Shown: positions 19,876 through 28,457 of the stretch, piece after piece
Layout of the letters: each line of letters opens with the position of its first letter
Numbering within the stretch: position 1 is the first letter of the stretch
Origin: Caldovatus aquaticus
Lineage (GTDB): Bacteria; Pseudomonadota; Alphaproteobacteria; Acetobacterales; Acetobacteraceae
NCBI RefSeq assembly: GCF_019458025.1
Contig: NZ_JAHZUY010000018.1
Location: 1-52,686 of the forward strand
Direction of reading: 5' to 3'
DNA length: 52,686 nt
Translations under genes and position numbers: made by a program
Notes under the pieces: model-generated
What the model was told of the DNA's origin: nothing
Database searches by the model: none
What the model saw: the letters and a program-made list of their open reading frames with translations, nothing else

Positions 19876-21096
19876 TTGCCGCGCGCCCGGCCGGGCGAAG
19901 ACGCCGGCGCGGCGGCGGCCCCCGCCCTGCCGCGCCGCGAGGCCCGGCGCGCTCTGGCCGGCGCCGGGCTCGCGCACGCGCTGCACGACGGCTACGCCGA
20001 CCTGATCTACGTGCTGCTGCCGCTCTGGCAGGCGGAATTCGGGCTCGGCTACGGCGCGCTCGCCGCGCTGCGCGGGCTCTACTCCGCCGCCATGGCCGGG
20101 CTGCAGATCGCCGCGGGGCGGCTCGCCGAGCGGTGCGGCGGGCGGCGGGTGCTGGCGGCGGGAACGGCGCTCGCCGCGCTCGGCTACGCGCTCGCCGGCC
20201 TCTCGGGCGGCCTGCTCGGGCTCGGGGCGGCGCTGGCGCTGGCCGGCGCGGGGAGCAGCGCCCAGCATCCGCTGGCCGCGGCGGCGGTCGCCCGCGCCTA
20301 CGGCGCGGCGGCGCGCGGCCCGCTCGGCGCCTACAACTTCGCCGGCGATCTCGGCAAGGCGGCGCTGCCGGCGCTGACCGCGCTGCTGCTGGTCCGGATG
20401 CCCTGGCGCGAGGCGCTGTGGCTGCTTGCCCTGGCCGGGCTCGCCACCGCCCTCGCCGTGCGGGCGCTGGTCCCGGCCGGTGCCGGGCCCGTCGCGGCGG
20501 CGGAGGGACGGGCGCCGCCGGCCGCGGCGCCGGCCCGCGGCCGGGGCGCCGCCTTCGCGCTGCTGCTCGGCATCGGCGTGCTCGACAGCAGCGTGCGCGC
20601 CGGCTTCCTGCTCTTCCTGCCGTTCCTGCTCGCCGCCAAGGGCGCCGGGCTGCCGCTGGTCGGCCTCGCCCTGACGCTGACCTTCCTCGGCGGCGCCGCG
20701 GGCAAGTTCGCCTGCGGCTGGCTGGCCGCGCGGCTGGGCGTGCTCGCCACCGTGCTCGCCACCGAGCTCGGCACCGCGGCGGCGATCCTCGCCGTCCTCG
20801 CCCTGCCGCCGGCGCCGGCGCTGGCGGCGCTGCCGCTGCTCGGCGCGCTGCTGAACGGCACCTCCTCGGTGCTCTACGGCACGGTGCCGGAGCTCGCGCC
20901 CGCCGGGCGGATCGAGCGCGCCTTCGCCCTCTTCTACACCGGCACCATCGGCTCGAGCGCGCTGTCGCCGGTGCTCTACGGCGTGATCGGCGACCTTGCC
21001 GGGCCGGCCTGGGGCGCGGCCGCGGCGGCGGGAGCGGCGCTGCTCGCCTGCCCGCTCGCCCTGCTGCTCGCGCCGCGGCTCGGCGCGGCGCGGTGA
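19876..21096 (+). CDS. MFS transporter (fosmidomycin-resistance-like)
   Basis: A major facilitator of about 406 residues with twelve hydrophobic helices and a central cytoplasmic loop near residue 205 (Pro/Ala-rich). The start LAHALHDGYADLIYVLLPLW resembles the Fsr subgroup, in which HxxxD in helix 1 is conserved. The substrate is unknown. TTG 19876 is the earliest start in frame after a stop; a later start is possible. Its position inside an acyl-CoA catabolic cluster suggests import of the substrate or export of a by-product, which is inference. Confidence 0.85.
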   Translation: MPRARPGEDAGAAAAPALPRREARRALAGAGLAHALHDGYADLIYVLLPLWQAEFGLGYGALAALRGLYSAAMAGLQIAAGRLAERCGGRRVLAAGTALAALGYALAGLSGGLLGLGAALALAGAGSSAQHPLAAAAVARAYGAAARGPLGAYNFAGDLGKAALPALTALLLVRMPWREALWLLALAGLATALAVRALVPAGAGPVAAAEGRAPPAAAPARGRGAAFALLLGIGVLDSSVRAGFLLFLPFLLAAKGAGLPLVGLALTLTFLGGAAGKFACGWLAARLGVLATVLATELGTAAAILAVLALPPAPALAALPLLGALLNGTSSVLYGTVPELAPAGRIERAFALFYTGTIGSSALSPVLYGVIGDLAGPAWGAAAAAGAALLACPLALLLAPRLGAAR

Positions 21097-21210
21097 CGGC
21101 GGGGCCGGACCGCGGGGCGGGGCCGCGCGCGATTTTCGTCCGGATGGGCTTTTCGCGCGCGCGCATTCGGTCCACCTTGCGCCGCGACCGGGAAAGGGGA
21201 ACGGATCGGC

Positions 21211-22422
21211 ATGGCCGGGGCGCTCGAGGGCGTGCGCGTTCTGGATCTCACGCGCGTGGTGGCGGGGCCGCTCTGCGCGCAGACGCTCGGCGACCTCGGC
21301 GCCGAGGTGGTGAAGGTGGAGCGCCGCGGCGACGGCGACGACCTGCGCGCGCTCGGCCCCCCCTTCGTGCCGGGCAGCGAGGACTCCACCTATTTCGTCG
21401 CGCTCAACCGCAACAAGCGTTCGCTCTCGCTCGACTTCGCCCGGCCGGAGGGCGCGGCGATCCTCCGGCGGATGGCGGCGCGGGCCGACGTGCTGCTCGA
21501 GAATTTCCGCCCCGGGACGCTCGCGAAGTACGGCCTCGACTGGCCGAGCCTGCGCGCGGTCAACCCGCGCCTCGTCTACTGCTCGATCTCCGGCTTCGGC
21601 CAGAGCGGGCCCTACGCCGACCGCTCGGGCTACGACTTCGTCGCCCAGGCGATGTCGGGGCTGATGGAGGTGACGGGCGAGCCGGACGGCGCCCCGGGCG
21701 GCGGGCCGCAGCGCGTCGGCGTGCCGGTCGCGGACATGTTCACCGGCCAGGCGGCGGCGATCGCCGTGCTCGCCGCGCTGCGCCACGCCGAGCGCACGGG
21801 AGAGGGGCAGCAGGTCGAGGTCTCGCTGTTCGAGACCATGACGGCGCTGCTGCAGCATCCGATGTCGGCCTGGCTCAACGCCGGCGTCCTGGTGCGCCGC
21901 AGCGGCAACGAGTCGCACGTCGCCGTGCCCTACGGGGTCTTCTCCGGCTCCGACGCGAAGCTGGTGATCGGGGTGCTGAACGACCGCGAGTTCGTGCGCT
22001 TCGCCGCCGCGCTCGGCCATCCCGAATGGGCCGAGGACGAGCGCTTCCGCCGCAACCGCGACCGCGTGGCGAACCGCGAGCTGCTGCTCGGCATGATCCG
22101 CGAGGCGATGGCGACGCGCCCGCGCGCCGAGTGGCTGGAGCGGCTGCGCGCGGCGAAGATCACCTCCGGCCCGATCAACACCCCGGCCGACATCGAGCAC
22201 GACCCGCACATCCGGGCGCGCGGCATGATCGTCGAGGTCCCGCACCGCGGCACCGCGGGCAGGGTGCGCGTGCTGGCGAGCCCGATGCGCCTCTCCGCCA
22301 CGCCGGCCGAATACCGCCGCGGCGTCCCGACGCCGGGCGAGCACACCGACGCGGTGCTGGCCGAGTGGGCCGGCATGAGCGAGGCGGAGATCGCCGCCGC
22401 CCGCGCCGCCGGCATCGTGTGA
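21211..22422 (+). CDS. CaiB/BaiF family CoA-transferase
   Basis: A class III CoA-transferase that moves CoA between carboxylic acids. It has 403 residues. The family start GVRVLDLTRVVAGPL, the block LNRNKRSLSLDF and the region NFRPGTLAKYGLDW are present. At the position of the catalytic Asp of formyl-CoA transferase the sequence reads SLFETMTALL, that is Glu, a variant seen in a subset of the family. AAAGGGGAACGGATCGGC precedes the ATG. The next gene starts 11 bp after its stop. It probably forms an operon with the two dehydrogenase genes and the crotonase gene. Confidence 0.92.
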   Translation: MAGALEGVRVLDLTRVVAGPLCAQTLGDLGAEVVKVERRGDGDDLRALGPPFVPGSEDSTYFVALNRNKRSLSLDFARPEGAAILRRMAARADVLLENFRPGTLAKYGLDWPSLRAVNPRLVYCSISGFGQSGPYADRSGYDFVAQAMSGLMEVTGEPDGAPGGGPQRVGVPVADMFTGQAAAIAVLAALRHAERTGEGQQVEVSLFETMTALLQHPMSAWLNAGVLVRRSGNESHVAVPYGVFSGSDAKLVIGVLNDREFVRFAAALGHPEWAEDERFRRNRDRVANRELLLGMIREAMATRPRAEWLERLRAAKITSGPINTPADIEHDPHIRARGMIVEVPHRGTAGRVRVLASPMRLSATPAEYRRGVPTPGEHTDAVLAEWAGMSEAEIAAARAAGIV

Positions 22423-22433
22423 GGGAGGGGCGG

Positions 22434-23561
22434 ATGCCCGGCCTGCGCTTCGACCTGCGCGACGCCCCGCCCGGCAGCGCCGCGCTGCGGCGCGAGGTGC
22501 GCGCCTTCCTCGCCGAGCACGGCCGCGGCTGGACTCCGGAGGTGCGCGGCCGCTCCTGGATGGGCTTCGACCGCGCCTTCTCCCGCGCCGTCGGCGCGCG
22601 CGGCTGGATCGGCATGACCTGGCCCCGGCGCTACGGCGGGGGCGAGCGCAGCGCGCTCGAGCGCCACGTCGTGCTCGAGGAGATGCTCGCCGCCGGCGCC
22701 CCGGTCGGCGCGCACTGGATCGGCGACCGCCAGTCCGGCCCGCTGCTGCTGCGCTACGGCACGGAGGCGCAGCGGATGCGCCTCCTGCCCGCCATCGCGC
22801 GCGGCGAGGCGGCGTTCTGCATCGGCCTCTCCGAGCCCGATGCCGGCTCCGACCTCGCCGGCCTGCGCACGCGGGCGGAGCGCGTGCCGGGCGGCTGGCG
22901 GCTCAACGGGCGCAAGGTCTGGACCAGCTTCGCCCATCTCTGCGACTGGATGATCGCGCTGGCGCGCACCGCGCCGGCCGGGGAGGGGGAGCCGCGCCAT
23001 GCCGGGCTCTCGCAGTTCCTGGTGGACCTCCGCCTCTCCGGCATCGCGATCCGCCCGATCCGCGAGCTGACGGGCGAGGAGGGCTTCGCCGAGGTTACCT
23101 TCGACAACGTGCTGCTGCCGGAGGACGCGCTGATCGGGCGCGAGGGCGCGGGCTGGGCGCAGGCGACCGCGGAGCTCGCCCTCGAGCGCAGCGGGCCGGA
23201 GCGCGTGCTCTCCAGCTATCCGCTGCTCGCCGCCGCGGTGGAGGTGGCGGCCGATCCGGTGCCGCTCGGCCGCCTGGTGGCGCGGCTCGCCACCCTGCGC
23301 GCCATGTCGCTCTCGGTCGCCGGCATGCTGGAGGAGGGCCGGACGCCGGCGGTCGAGGCGGCGCTGGTCAAGGATCTCGGCGGCGCCTTCGAGCAGGCGG
23401 TGCCGGAGCGGCTGCGCGACCTGCTCGACGTCGCCGACGCGCCGGAGGAGCTGCGCCGCCTGCACGCCTGCGTCACGCAGGTGGCGCCGACCTTCTCGCT
23501 GCGCGGCGGCACGCGCGAGATCCTGCGCGGCATCATCGCGCGCGGGCTGGGGCTGCGATGA
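22434..23561 (+). CDS. Acyl-CoA dehydrogenase, subunit 1
   Basis: An FAD-dependent acyl-CoA dehydrogenase of 375 residues that makes the alpha-beta double bond of an acyl-CoA. The N-terminal helical domain, the FAD-binding segment GLSEPDAGSDLAGL near residue 132 followed by WRLNGRKVWTSFAH, and the C-terminal helical domain ending GGTREILRGIIARGL are clear. It overlaps the next dehydrogenase gene by 4 bp (ATGA). Paired, adjacent genes of this kind often encode two-subunit enzymes in which one subunit carries the catalytic base and the other contributes to the FAD site. Confidence 0.92.
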   Translation: MPGLRFDLRDAPPGSAALRREVRAFLAEHGRGWTPEVRGRSWMGFDRAFSRAVGARGWIGMTWPRRYGGGERSALERHVVLEEMLAAGAPVGAHWIGDRQSGPLLLRYGTEAQRMRLLPAIARGEAAFCIGLSEPDAGSDLAGLRTRAERVPGGWRLNGRKVWTSFAHLCDWMIALARTAPAGEGEPRHAGLSQFLVDLRLSGIAIRPIRELTGEEGFAEVTFDNVLLPEDALIGREGAGWAQATAELALERSGPERVLSSYPLLAAAVEVAADPVPLGRLVARLATLRAMSLSVAGMLEEGRTPAVEAALVKDLGGAFEQAVPERLRDLLDVADAPEELRRLHACVTQVAPTFSLRGGTREILRGIIARGLGLR

Positions 23562-24589
23562 GCGCGACGCACGACGCCGATCCGGGCGCGCTGCTCGCCG
23601 GGCAGGTCGGGCGCCTGCTCGCCGCGCGCTGCGATGCCGCCACCCTCGCCGCGATCGAGCGGGGCGAGTGGCCGGGGCCGCTGTGGGACGCGCTGGAGGA
23701 GCTCGGCCTGCCGCTCGCCCTGGTGCCGGAGGCGATGGGCGGAGCGGGGCTCGGCTGGCAGGCGGCGGGCCGGGTGTTCGTCGCGCTCGGCCGCCACGGC
23801 GCGCCGGTGCCGATGGGCGAGACCATGCTCGCCGCCGCCCTGCTCGCCGCCGTCGGCATCGCCCCGCCGGCGGGACCGCTCTCGCTCACCGCCAATGGCG
23901 GCGAGCGGGTGCCGTGGGGGCGGCATGTGCGCCATGTCGCCTGCTGCGACGGCGAGACCGTCGCGCTCTGCGACGCCGCCGGCGTGACCTGGACGCCGGG
24001 CGCCAACCTGGCCGGCGAGCCGCGCGATTCCGCGTCGCCCGGCGGGGTGGTGCTGCGCGTGGCGCCGCTGCCCGAGCGCCTCGGCGGCGAGGCGGCGGCC
24101 TCCGGCCTCGCCCTGCTGCGCGCCTGCCAGATGGCGGGGGCGCTCGCCGCCGCGCTCGACCTCGCGGTGGACTACGCCGGCACGCGCCGGCAGTTCGGCC
24201 GGCCGATCGGGCGCTTCCAGGCGATCCAGCAGCAGCTCGCGGTGTTCGCCGGCGAGGCCGCGGCGGCGCAGGTGGCGGCGGAGCGCGCCTGCCGCGCGGT
24301 GGACCGCCACGGACTCGCCGCCGCCGCCTTCGAGATCGGCTGCGCCAAGATCGTCGCCGGCGAGGCGGCGGGCACCGGCGCCGCCATCGCGCACCAGGTG
24401 TTCGGCGCCATCGGCTTCACCGCCGAGCACCCGCTGCACCACCTGACGCGCCGCCTCTGGTCCTGGCGCGAGGAGGCGGGCACCGAACGCTACTGGGCCG
24501 CGCGCCTCGGCCGCGAGGTGCAGGCGCTGGGCGGCGCCATGCTGTGGCCCTTCCTCACCGCCCGCGACGACCAGGACCCCATCCCATGA
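23558..24589 (+). CDS. Acyl-CoA dehydrogenase, subunit 2 (short)
   Basis: A 343-residue acyl-CoA dehydrogenase relative, shorter than usual. The middle beta domain is diverged: the usual SEPxxGSD FAD loop is missing between residues 100 and 160. The C-terminal domain is good, with GTRRQFGRPIGRFQAIQQQL and HQVFGAIGFTAEHPLHHLTR. Such a pattern, next to a complete paralogue, fits the alpha2beta2 acyl-CoA dehydrogenases known from actinobacterial steroid degradation (FadE28-FadE29 type). Overlaps of 4 bp on both sides show tight translational coupling. Confidence 0.88.
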   Translation: MSATHDADPGALLAGQVGRLLAARCDAATLAAIERGEWPGPLWDALEELGLPLALVPEAMGGAGLGWQAAGRVFVALGRHGAPVPMGETMLAAALLAAVGIAPPAGPLSLTANGGERVPWGRHVRHVACCDGETVALCDAAGVTWTPGANLAGEPRDSASPGGVVLRVAPLPERLGGEAAASGLALLRACQMAGALAAALDLAVDYAGTRRQFGRPIGRFQAIQQQLAVFAGEAAAAQVAAERACRAVDRHGLAAAAFEIGCAKIVAGEAAGTGAAIAHQVFGAIGFTAEHPLHHLTRRLWSWREEAGTERYWAARLGREVQALGGAMLWPFLTARDDQDPIP

Positions 24590-25395
24590 CCGCCGAACCC
24601 TTCCTGCGCGTCGAGCGCGACGGCCACATCGTCACCCTGACCCTGAACCGGCCGGACAAGCGCAACGCCATCTCCACCCGCGAGGAGTGCGAGGAGATCG
24701 TCGCCGCCTGCCAGCGCATCCAGCACGACGATTCGGTGCGCGCGGTCATCCTGACCGGCGCCGGGCCCGCCTTCTGCGCCGGCGGCGACCTCAAGGGGAT
24801 GAAGGCGCGCACCGGCATCACTGCGGGCGACACCGGCGCCGAGATCCGCGAGAGCTACCGCCGCGGCATCCAGCGCATCCCGCTCGCCCTCTACGAGCTC
24901 GACGTGCCGACCATCGCCGCGGTGAACGGCCCGGCGATCGGCGCCGGGCTCGACCTCGCCTGCATGTGCGACATCCGCATCGCCAGCGAGCGCGCGAGCT
25001 TCGCCGAGAGCTTCGTGCGCGTCGGCATCGTGCCGGGCGACGGCGGGGCCTGGCTGCTGCAGCGCGCCGTCGGCCTCTCGCGCGCGATGGAGATGAGCTT
25101 CACCGGCGAGACCCTGGATGCGCAGGCCGCGCTCGCCTGCGGCCTCGTCAGCCGCGTGGTGCCGGAGGCGGAGCTGATGCCCGCGGCGCGCGCGCTGGCC
25201 GCGAAGATCGCCGCCAACCCGCCGCAGGCGGTGCGCATGACCAAGCGCCTGATGCGCGAGGCGCAGCACACCAGGCTCTCGACCCTGCTCGAGCTCTCCG
25301 CCGCCTTCCAGGCGCTGGCGCACGGCACGCGCGACCATGCCGAGGCGGTGGACGCGCTGCTCGGGAAGCGCGCGCCGCGCTTCGAGGGGCGCTGA
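24586..25395 (+). CDS. Crotonase family protein (enoyl-CoA hydratase/isomerase)
   Basis: A 269-residue crotonase-fold enzyme acting on a CoA thioester. The first oxyanion-hole loop is FCAGGDLKGM and the second is GPAIGAGLDLACMCD. The two catalytic Glu residues of classical enoyl-CoA hydratase are not in place: the first position is Asp (GLDLA) and the second region reads FAESFVRVGIVPGDGG, with an Asp in the PGDGG loop instead. That favours an isomerase, lyase or hydrolase activity over simple hydration. The start overlaps the upstream stop (ATGA). Confidence 0.9.
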   Translation: MTAEPFLRVERDGHIVTLTLNRPDKRNAISTREECEEIVAACQRIQHDDSVRAVILTGAGPAFCAGGDLKGMKARTGITAGDTGAEIRESYRRGIQRIPLALYELDVPTIAAVNGPAIGAGLDLACMCDIRIASERASFAESFVRVGIVPGDGGAWLLQRAVGLSRAMEMSFTGETLDAQAALACGLVSRVVPEAELMPAARALAAKIAANPPQAVRMTKRLMREAQHTRLSTLLELSAAFQALAHGTRDHAEAVDALLGKRAPRFEGR

Positions 25396-25516
25396 GCGGC
25401 CTCAGCGGAGAGGCCGCGGCGCGCCGCCGCCCGGGTGGACGCGCCCGCCGGCGCGGCGCAGTCTTGGCGCGCCGCGGCCGGCCGCGCCGCATCGCCGCAC
25501 GCGCAGGAGGAGCGCC

Positions 25517-26365
25517 ATGTCCGACCCCGAACCCTACCGGCACCCCCACGACGCCACCCGCCTCGCCGGCATGGTCGCCATCGTCACCGGCGCCGGCTCG
25601 CGCGGCGAGGGCATCGGCAACGGCCGCGCCATCTCCATCCTCCTCGCCCGCCGCGGCGCCAGGGTGCTGCTGACCGACATCCAGCCGGAGTGGATGGAGG
25701 CGACCGCGCGCATGATCGCCGCCGAGGGCGGCGAGTACGCGACGCGGATCTGCGACGTCGCCGACGAGGCGCAGTGCCGCGCCGCGGTCGAGGCGGCGGT
25801 CGCGCGCTGGGGCCGGCTCGACATCCTGGTCAACAACGTCGGCATCTCCGGCCCGCCGGGCGATGCGACGCAGGTGGACCCGGCGGCCTGGGACCACGCC
25901 ATGCGCGTCAACGTCGCCTCGATCATGCTGATGTCGAAGTACGCGATCCCGGAGATGCGCAAGGCGGGCGGCGGGGCGATCGTCAATCTCGCCTCGATCG
26001 CGGGCCTCCAGGGCGGCCACCCCGGGCTGCTCTACCCGACGAGCAAGGGCGCGATCGTGCAGATGACGCGCGCCATGGCCTCGCACCACGGGCCGGAGGG
26101 CATCCGCGTCAACGCGGTGGCGCCGGGCTACGTCTACACGCCGATGGTCGCCGCGCGCGGCATGTCGGAGGAGCTGCGGCGCTTCCGGCGCGAGATGGGG
26201 CTGCTCAAGACCGAGGGCACGGCGTGGGATGTCGCCGAGGCGGTGGCGTTCCTCGCCTCGCCGGCGGCGCGCTGGATCACCGGGCACACCCTGCCGGTGG
26301 ATTCGGGCCGCTCCTCCGGCACCACCCATCGCGGCTCGCCGGTGCCGGACGGCGCGCCGCGGTAG
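25517..26365 (+). CDS. SDR family oxidoreductase
   Basis: A short-chain dehydrogenase/reductase of 282 residues. The cofactor loop VTGAGSRGEGIGNG (residues 24-37) has a longer insertion than the common TGxxxGIG. NNVGISG follows at about residue 115, the catalytic Ser lies in NLASIAG, and the YxxxK pair is in LYPTSKG at about residue 175. The Asp after strand 2 (LLTDIQPEW) favours NAD. AGGAGGAGCGCC precedes ATG 25517. It is 121 bp after the crotonase gene, probably in the same catabolic set and acting on a hydroxyacyl or hydroxyl intermediate. Confidence 0.9.
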   Translation: MSDPEPYRHPHDATRLAGMVAIVTGAGSRGEGIGNGRAISILLARRGARVLLTDIQPEWMEATARMIAAEGGEYATRICDVADEAQCRAAVEAAVARWGRLDILVNNVGISGPPGDATQVDPAAWDHAMRVNVASIMLMSKYAIPEMRKAGGGAIVNLASIAGLQGGHPGLLYPTSKGAIVQMTRAMASHHGPEGIRVNAVAPGYVYTPMVAARGMSEELRRFRREMGLLKTEGTAWDVAEAVAFLASPAARWITGHTLPVDSGRSSGTTHRGSPVPDGAPR

Positions 26366-26506
26366 GGACCGGGTCCTCGGCCGCGCGCCCGAGTGGGGCG
26401 GAGCCGGCTCCCGGGCGGCATCCGGCGCGGCACGCGCGGGGCGGCGGAACGCCGTGCCGCCGCGCTCGTTGGTGCGGCTGGGCCGACCGTCCACAGGAGC
26501 ATCCGG

Positions 26507-26724
26507 ATGAACTGGGAACAGATCAAAGGCATTTGGAATCAGCTCAAGGGCCGCGTGAAGCAGCAGGGGGGCAAGCTCACCGACGACGACCTCACCCGCA
26601 TCGAGGAGCATCGCGACGAGCTGATCGGCCGGCTGCAGGAGCGCTACGGCTACGCGAAGGAGGAGGCGGAACGCTCAAGGCCCGGGAGCAGTCCGCCCCG
26701 AGCCGCCGCGAGCCGGGGATGTGA
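26507..26724 (+). pseudogene. CsbD-like stress protein with a frameshift
   Basis: The N-terminus NWEQIKGIWNQLKGRVKQQG and LQERYGYAKEEAE match CsbD-like small stress proteins, normally about 60-70 residues. In the ATG frame the codons become non-biased after 26671 (TCA, AGT, CGA, GGA, TGT) and the frame runs on to 26968 into the opposite gene. In another frame the bases from 26671 read TLKAREQSAPSRREPGM with fully G/C-ending codons and stop at 26724. Restoring one base near 26670 joins both parts into a protein of about 72 residues. It is either a real frameshift mutation or a sequencing error. Role in other bacteria: general stress, function unknown. Confidence 0.7.
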
Positions 26725-26790
26725 CGACCGCGCCGCGGGGGGCCGGCGCCATGCCCGGCCTCCCGCGGGCTGCGGGCGGGCGCTGCCGGG

Positions 26791-27558
26791 TCACGCGCCG
26801 TCGCTCGGCGCCCGGCGCAGCCGTGCCGGTCCGAGGCTCGCATACACGTCGCCGCTGTTCGCCGCGTGCGGCAGGGCGGCGATCCAGGCGGCCATCGCCG
26901 CGGCGTCGAGCGGCGCCGCGTGGGCAAACGCCATCGTCTCGCCGAGGCAGGCGTTGAAGGCGCGGTAGCCGAGCGCGGCAAGGCGCGCGAGGCATTCCCG
27001 CGCCACGGCGCGCTGGATGGTGGTGAACTCGAAGGAGAGCGTCCGGATCGGGCGCGACAGGCCGGCGAGCACTGCGGCCTCGTGGCCCTCGACGTCGATC
27101 TTGGCGAAGGCCGGCACGCCGTGCGCCGCGATCAGCGCATCCAGCGTGGTGACGGGCCGCGCGATCGCCGCGTCCCACACCTGGTCCTCCCAGCCCGGCG
27201 CGCCGGAGGCGGCGGCGATGAAGGACGCGGAGGCGGTGGCGACGGTCGGATTGGCGGTGTTGAGCCGGAGCACCGCCTCGCCCGGCGCCGCGCCGAGCAG
27301 CGCCTCCACCCGCACGACGCCGGGATCGCGCCCGAACAGGAGACGCAGGAGCCGCGCGAGGCGCGGCTGCGGCTCGACCGCGACGACGCGGGCGCCGAGG
27401 CGGCGGAAGCTCGCGGTGCGGTCGCCGACATGGGCGCCGATGTCGAAGGCGAGCTCGCCCGGACCGAGGAAGCGCGCGTGGAAGGCATCGAGCCGCGCCG
27501 CCCGCCCCGGCGCGTAGTAGGTGCGCAGGCTGCGGCCGATCGCCGCGGCGGCGCTCAT
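26791..27558 (-). CDS. FkbM family methyltransferase
   Basis: A SAM-dependent methyltransferase of 255 residues. The SAM-binding motif FDIGAHVGDRTASFRRLGA lies at about residues 38-56, followed by VVAVEPQP, and the FkbM hallmark KIDVEGHEAAVLAGL at about residue 165. FkbM enzymes O-methylate sugars, polyketides or other small molecules; the acceptor is not predictable here. It is the last gene of a three-gene minus-strand operon (GST, glyoxalase-like, FkbM) in which every junction is an ATGA overlap. The 3' end is close to the broken csbD gene. Confidence 0.88.
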   Translation of the reverse strand: MSAAAAIGRSLRTYYAPGRAARLDAFHARFLGPGELAFDIGAHVGDRTASFRRLGARVVAVEPQPRLARLLRLLFGRDPGVVRVEALLGAAPGEAVLRLNTANPTVATASASFIAAASGAPGWEDQVWDAAIARPVTTLDALIAAHGVPAFAKIDVEGHEAAVLAGLSRPIRTLSFEFTTIQRAVARECLARLAALGYRAFNACLGETMAFAHAAPLDAAAMAAWIAALPHAANSGDVYASLGPARLRRAPSDGA

Positions 27559-28457
27559 GCCGGCGCGAACACCACCGCCGCGCCGCCGGCGTGCTCCGGC
27601 GGCACCATCAGCCCGCCCGCCGCCGCTTCCGGCGCCGCGCGCAGCGGCAGCCCGGCGAGCAGGCGCCGCACGGCGGCGTTGCCGTCCGCCGTGCGCAGCA
27701 CCATTCCGGCCATCGCCGGCAGCGCCGGCGGCGCCATGCCGGGCAGCACGCGCGCGAGCCCCTCCGGCGTCAGGATGCGCACGCGGGTCTCCATCGCCGG
27801 CGCGCGCGGCCCGGCCGCGCCGGCCGCGCCCGGCAGCGCCAGCGCGAAGCCGCCGGCGGGGTCGGGCTCGACCGGCAGGCCGGCGAGGCGCGAGAGCCGC
27901 GCCGCGCTCTCCGCCGGGGCGGCGGCGACCAGGATCGCCGCCTCCAGCGCCACCGCGCGGTTGGCGTGGTCCATCCAGCGCTCCTGCCACAGCAGCTCCG
28001 GCGTCAGGTGGCGGATGAGCTGGATGCGGCCCTCCGGCGCGTCGGGGAAGGGCAGGCGGGCGAAGCGGGCGACCGGCCCGCCCTCCTCCACCGGCCGCTC
28101 CAGGTAGGCGACGCCCGGGATCGGCACGCCGGCACGGCGCAGGCGCGCGAGGTTCGCCTGCTCGTCCGCCATCGCCAGCGCCAGGATGTGCATCCCCTGG
28201 TAGCGGGCGAGGAAGGCGCCGAGGCCGTTGTCGTGGAGCGCGGGGTCGAGGATCGCGATCAGCTCGACATAGCCGTGGCGGAGGAAGGCGCAGCGGTTGC
28301 CGGTGCCGAACCGCTCCACCGGCAGGTCGGGCCGCCGCCGCCCGCTCTGCTGCGCCACCGGCGTCAGGGTGAAGCCGAGCCGCTCGTAGGCGGCGGCGAG
28401 CGGGGCGAGGTCGCGCGCCGCGACCCCGACATGGTCGAGGGCGAGCACGGTGCTCAT
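27555..28457 (-). CDS. VOC/glyoxalase-like domain protein
   Basis: A 300-residue protein built from two vicinal-oxygen-chelate modules. It starts STVLALDHVGVAARDLAPLA and has the typical RFGTGNRCAFLRHGYVELIA segment at about residues 49-68 of the large glyoxalase-like family (PF13468 type). Metal ligand candidates are the early His (DHVG) and a later Glu in YVELIA. It may act on a lactoylglutathione-like or other conjugate, given the GST gene that precedes it. It overlaps both neighbours by 4 bp. Confidence 0.82.
   Translation of the reverse strand: MSTVLALDHVGVAARDLAPLAAAYERLGFTLTPVAQQSGRRRPDLPVERFGTGNRCAFLRHGYVELIAILDPALHDNGLGAFLARYQGMHILALAMADEQANLARLRRAGVPIPGVAYLERPVEEGGPVARFARLPFPDAPEGRIQLIRHLTPELLWQERWMDHANRAVALEAAILVAAAPAESAARLSRLAGLPVEPDPAGGFALALPGAAGAAGPRAPAMETRVRILTPEGLARVLPGMAPPALPAMAGMVLRTADGNAAVRRLLAGLPLRAAPEAAAGGLMVPPEHAGGAAVVFAPA

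Noticed and set aside
19442-21175. 577-codon antisense frame over the acyl-CoA synthetase and MFS genes
   Set aside because: Arg/Ala/Pro-only composition without any domain; the genes on the other strand have clear motifs.
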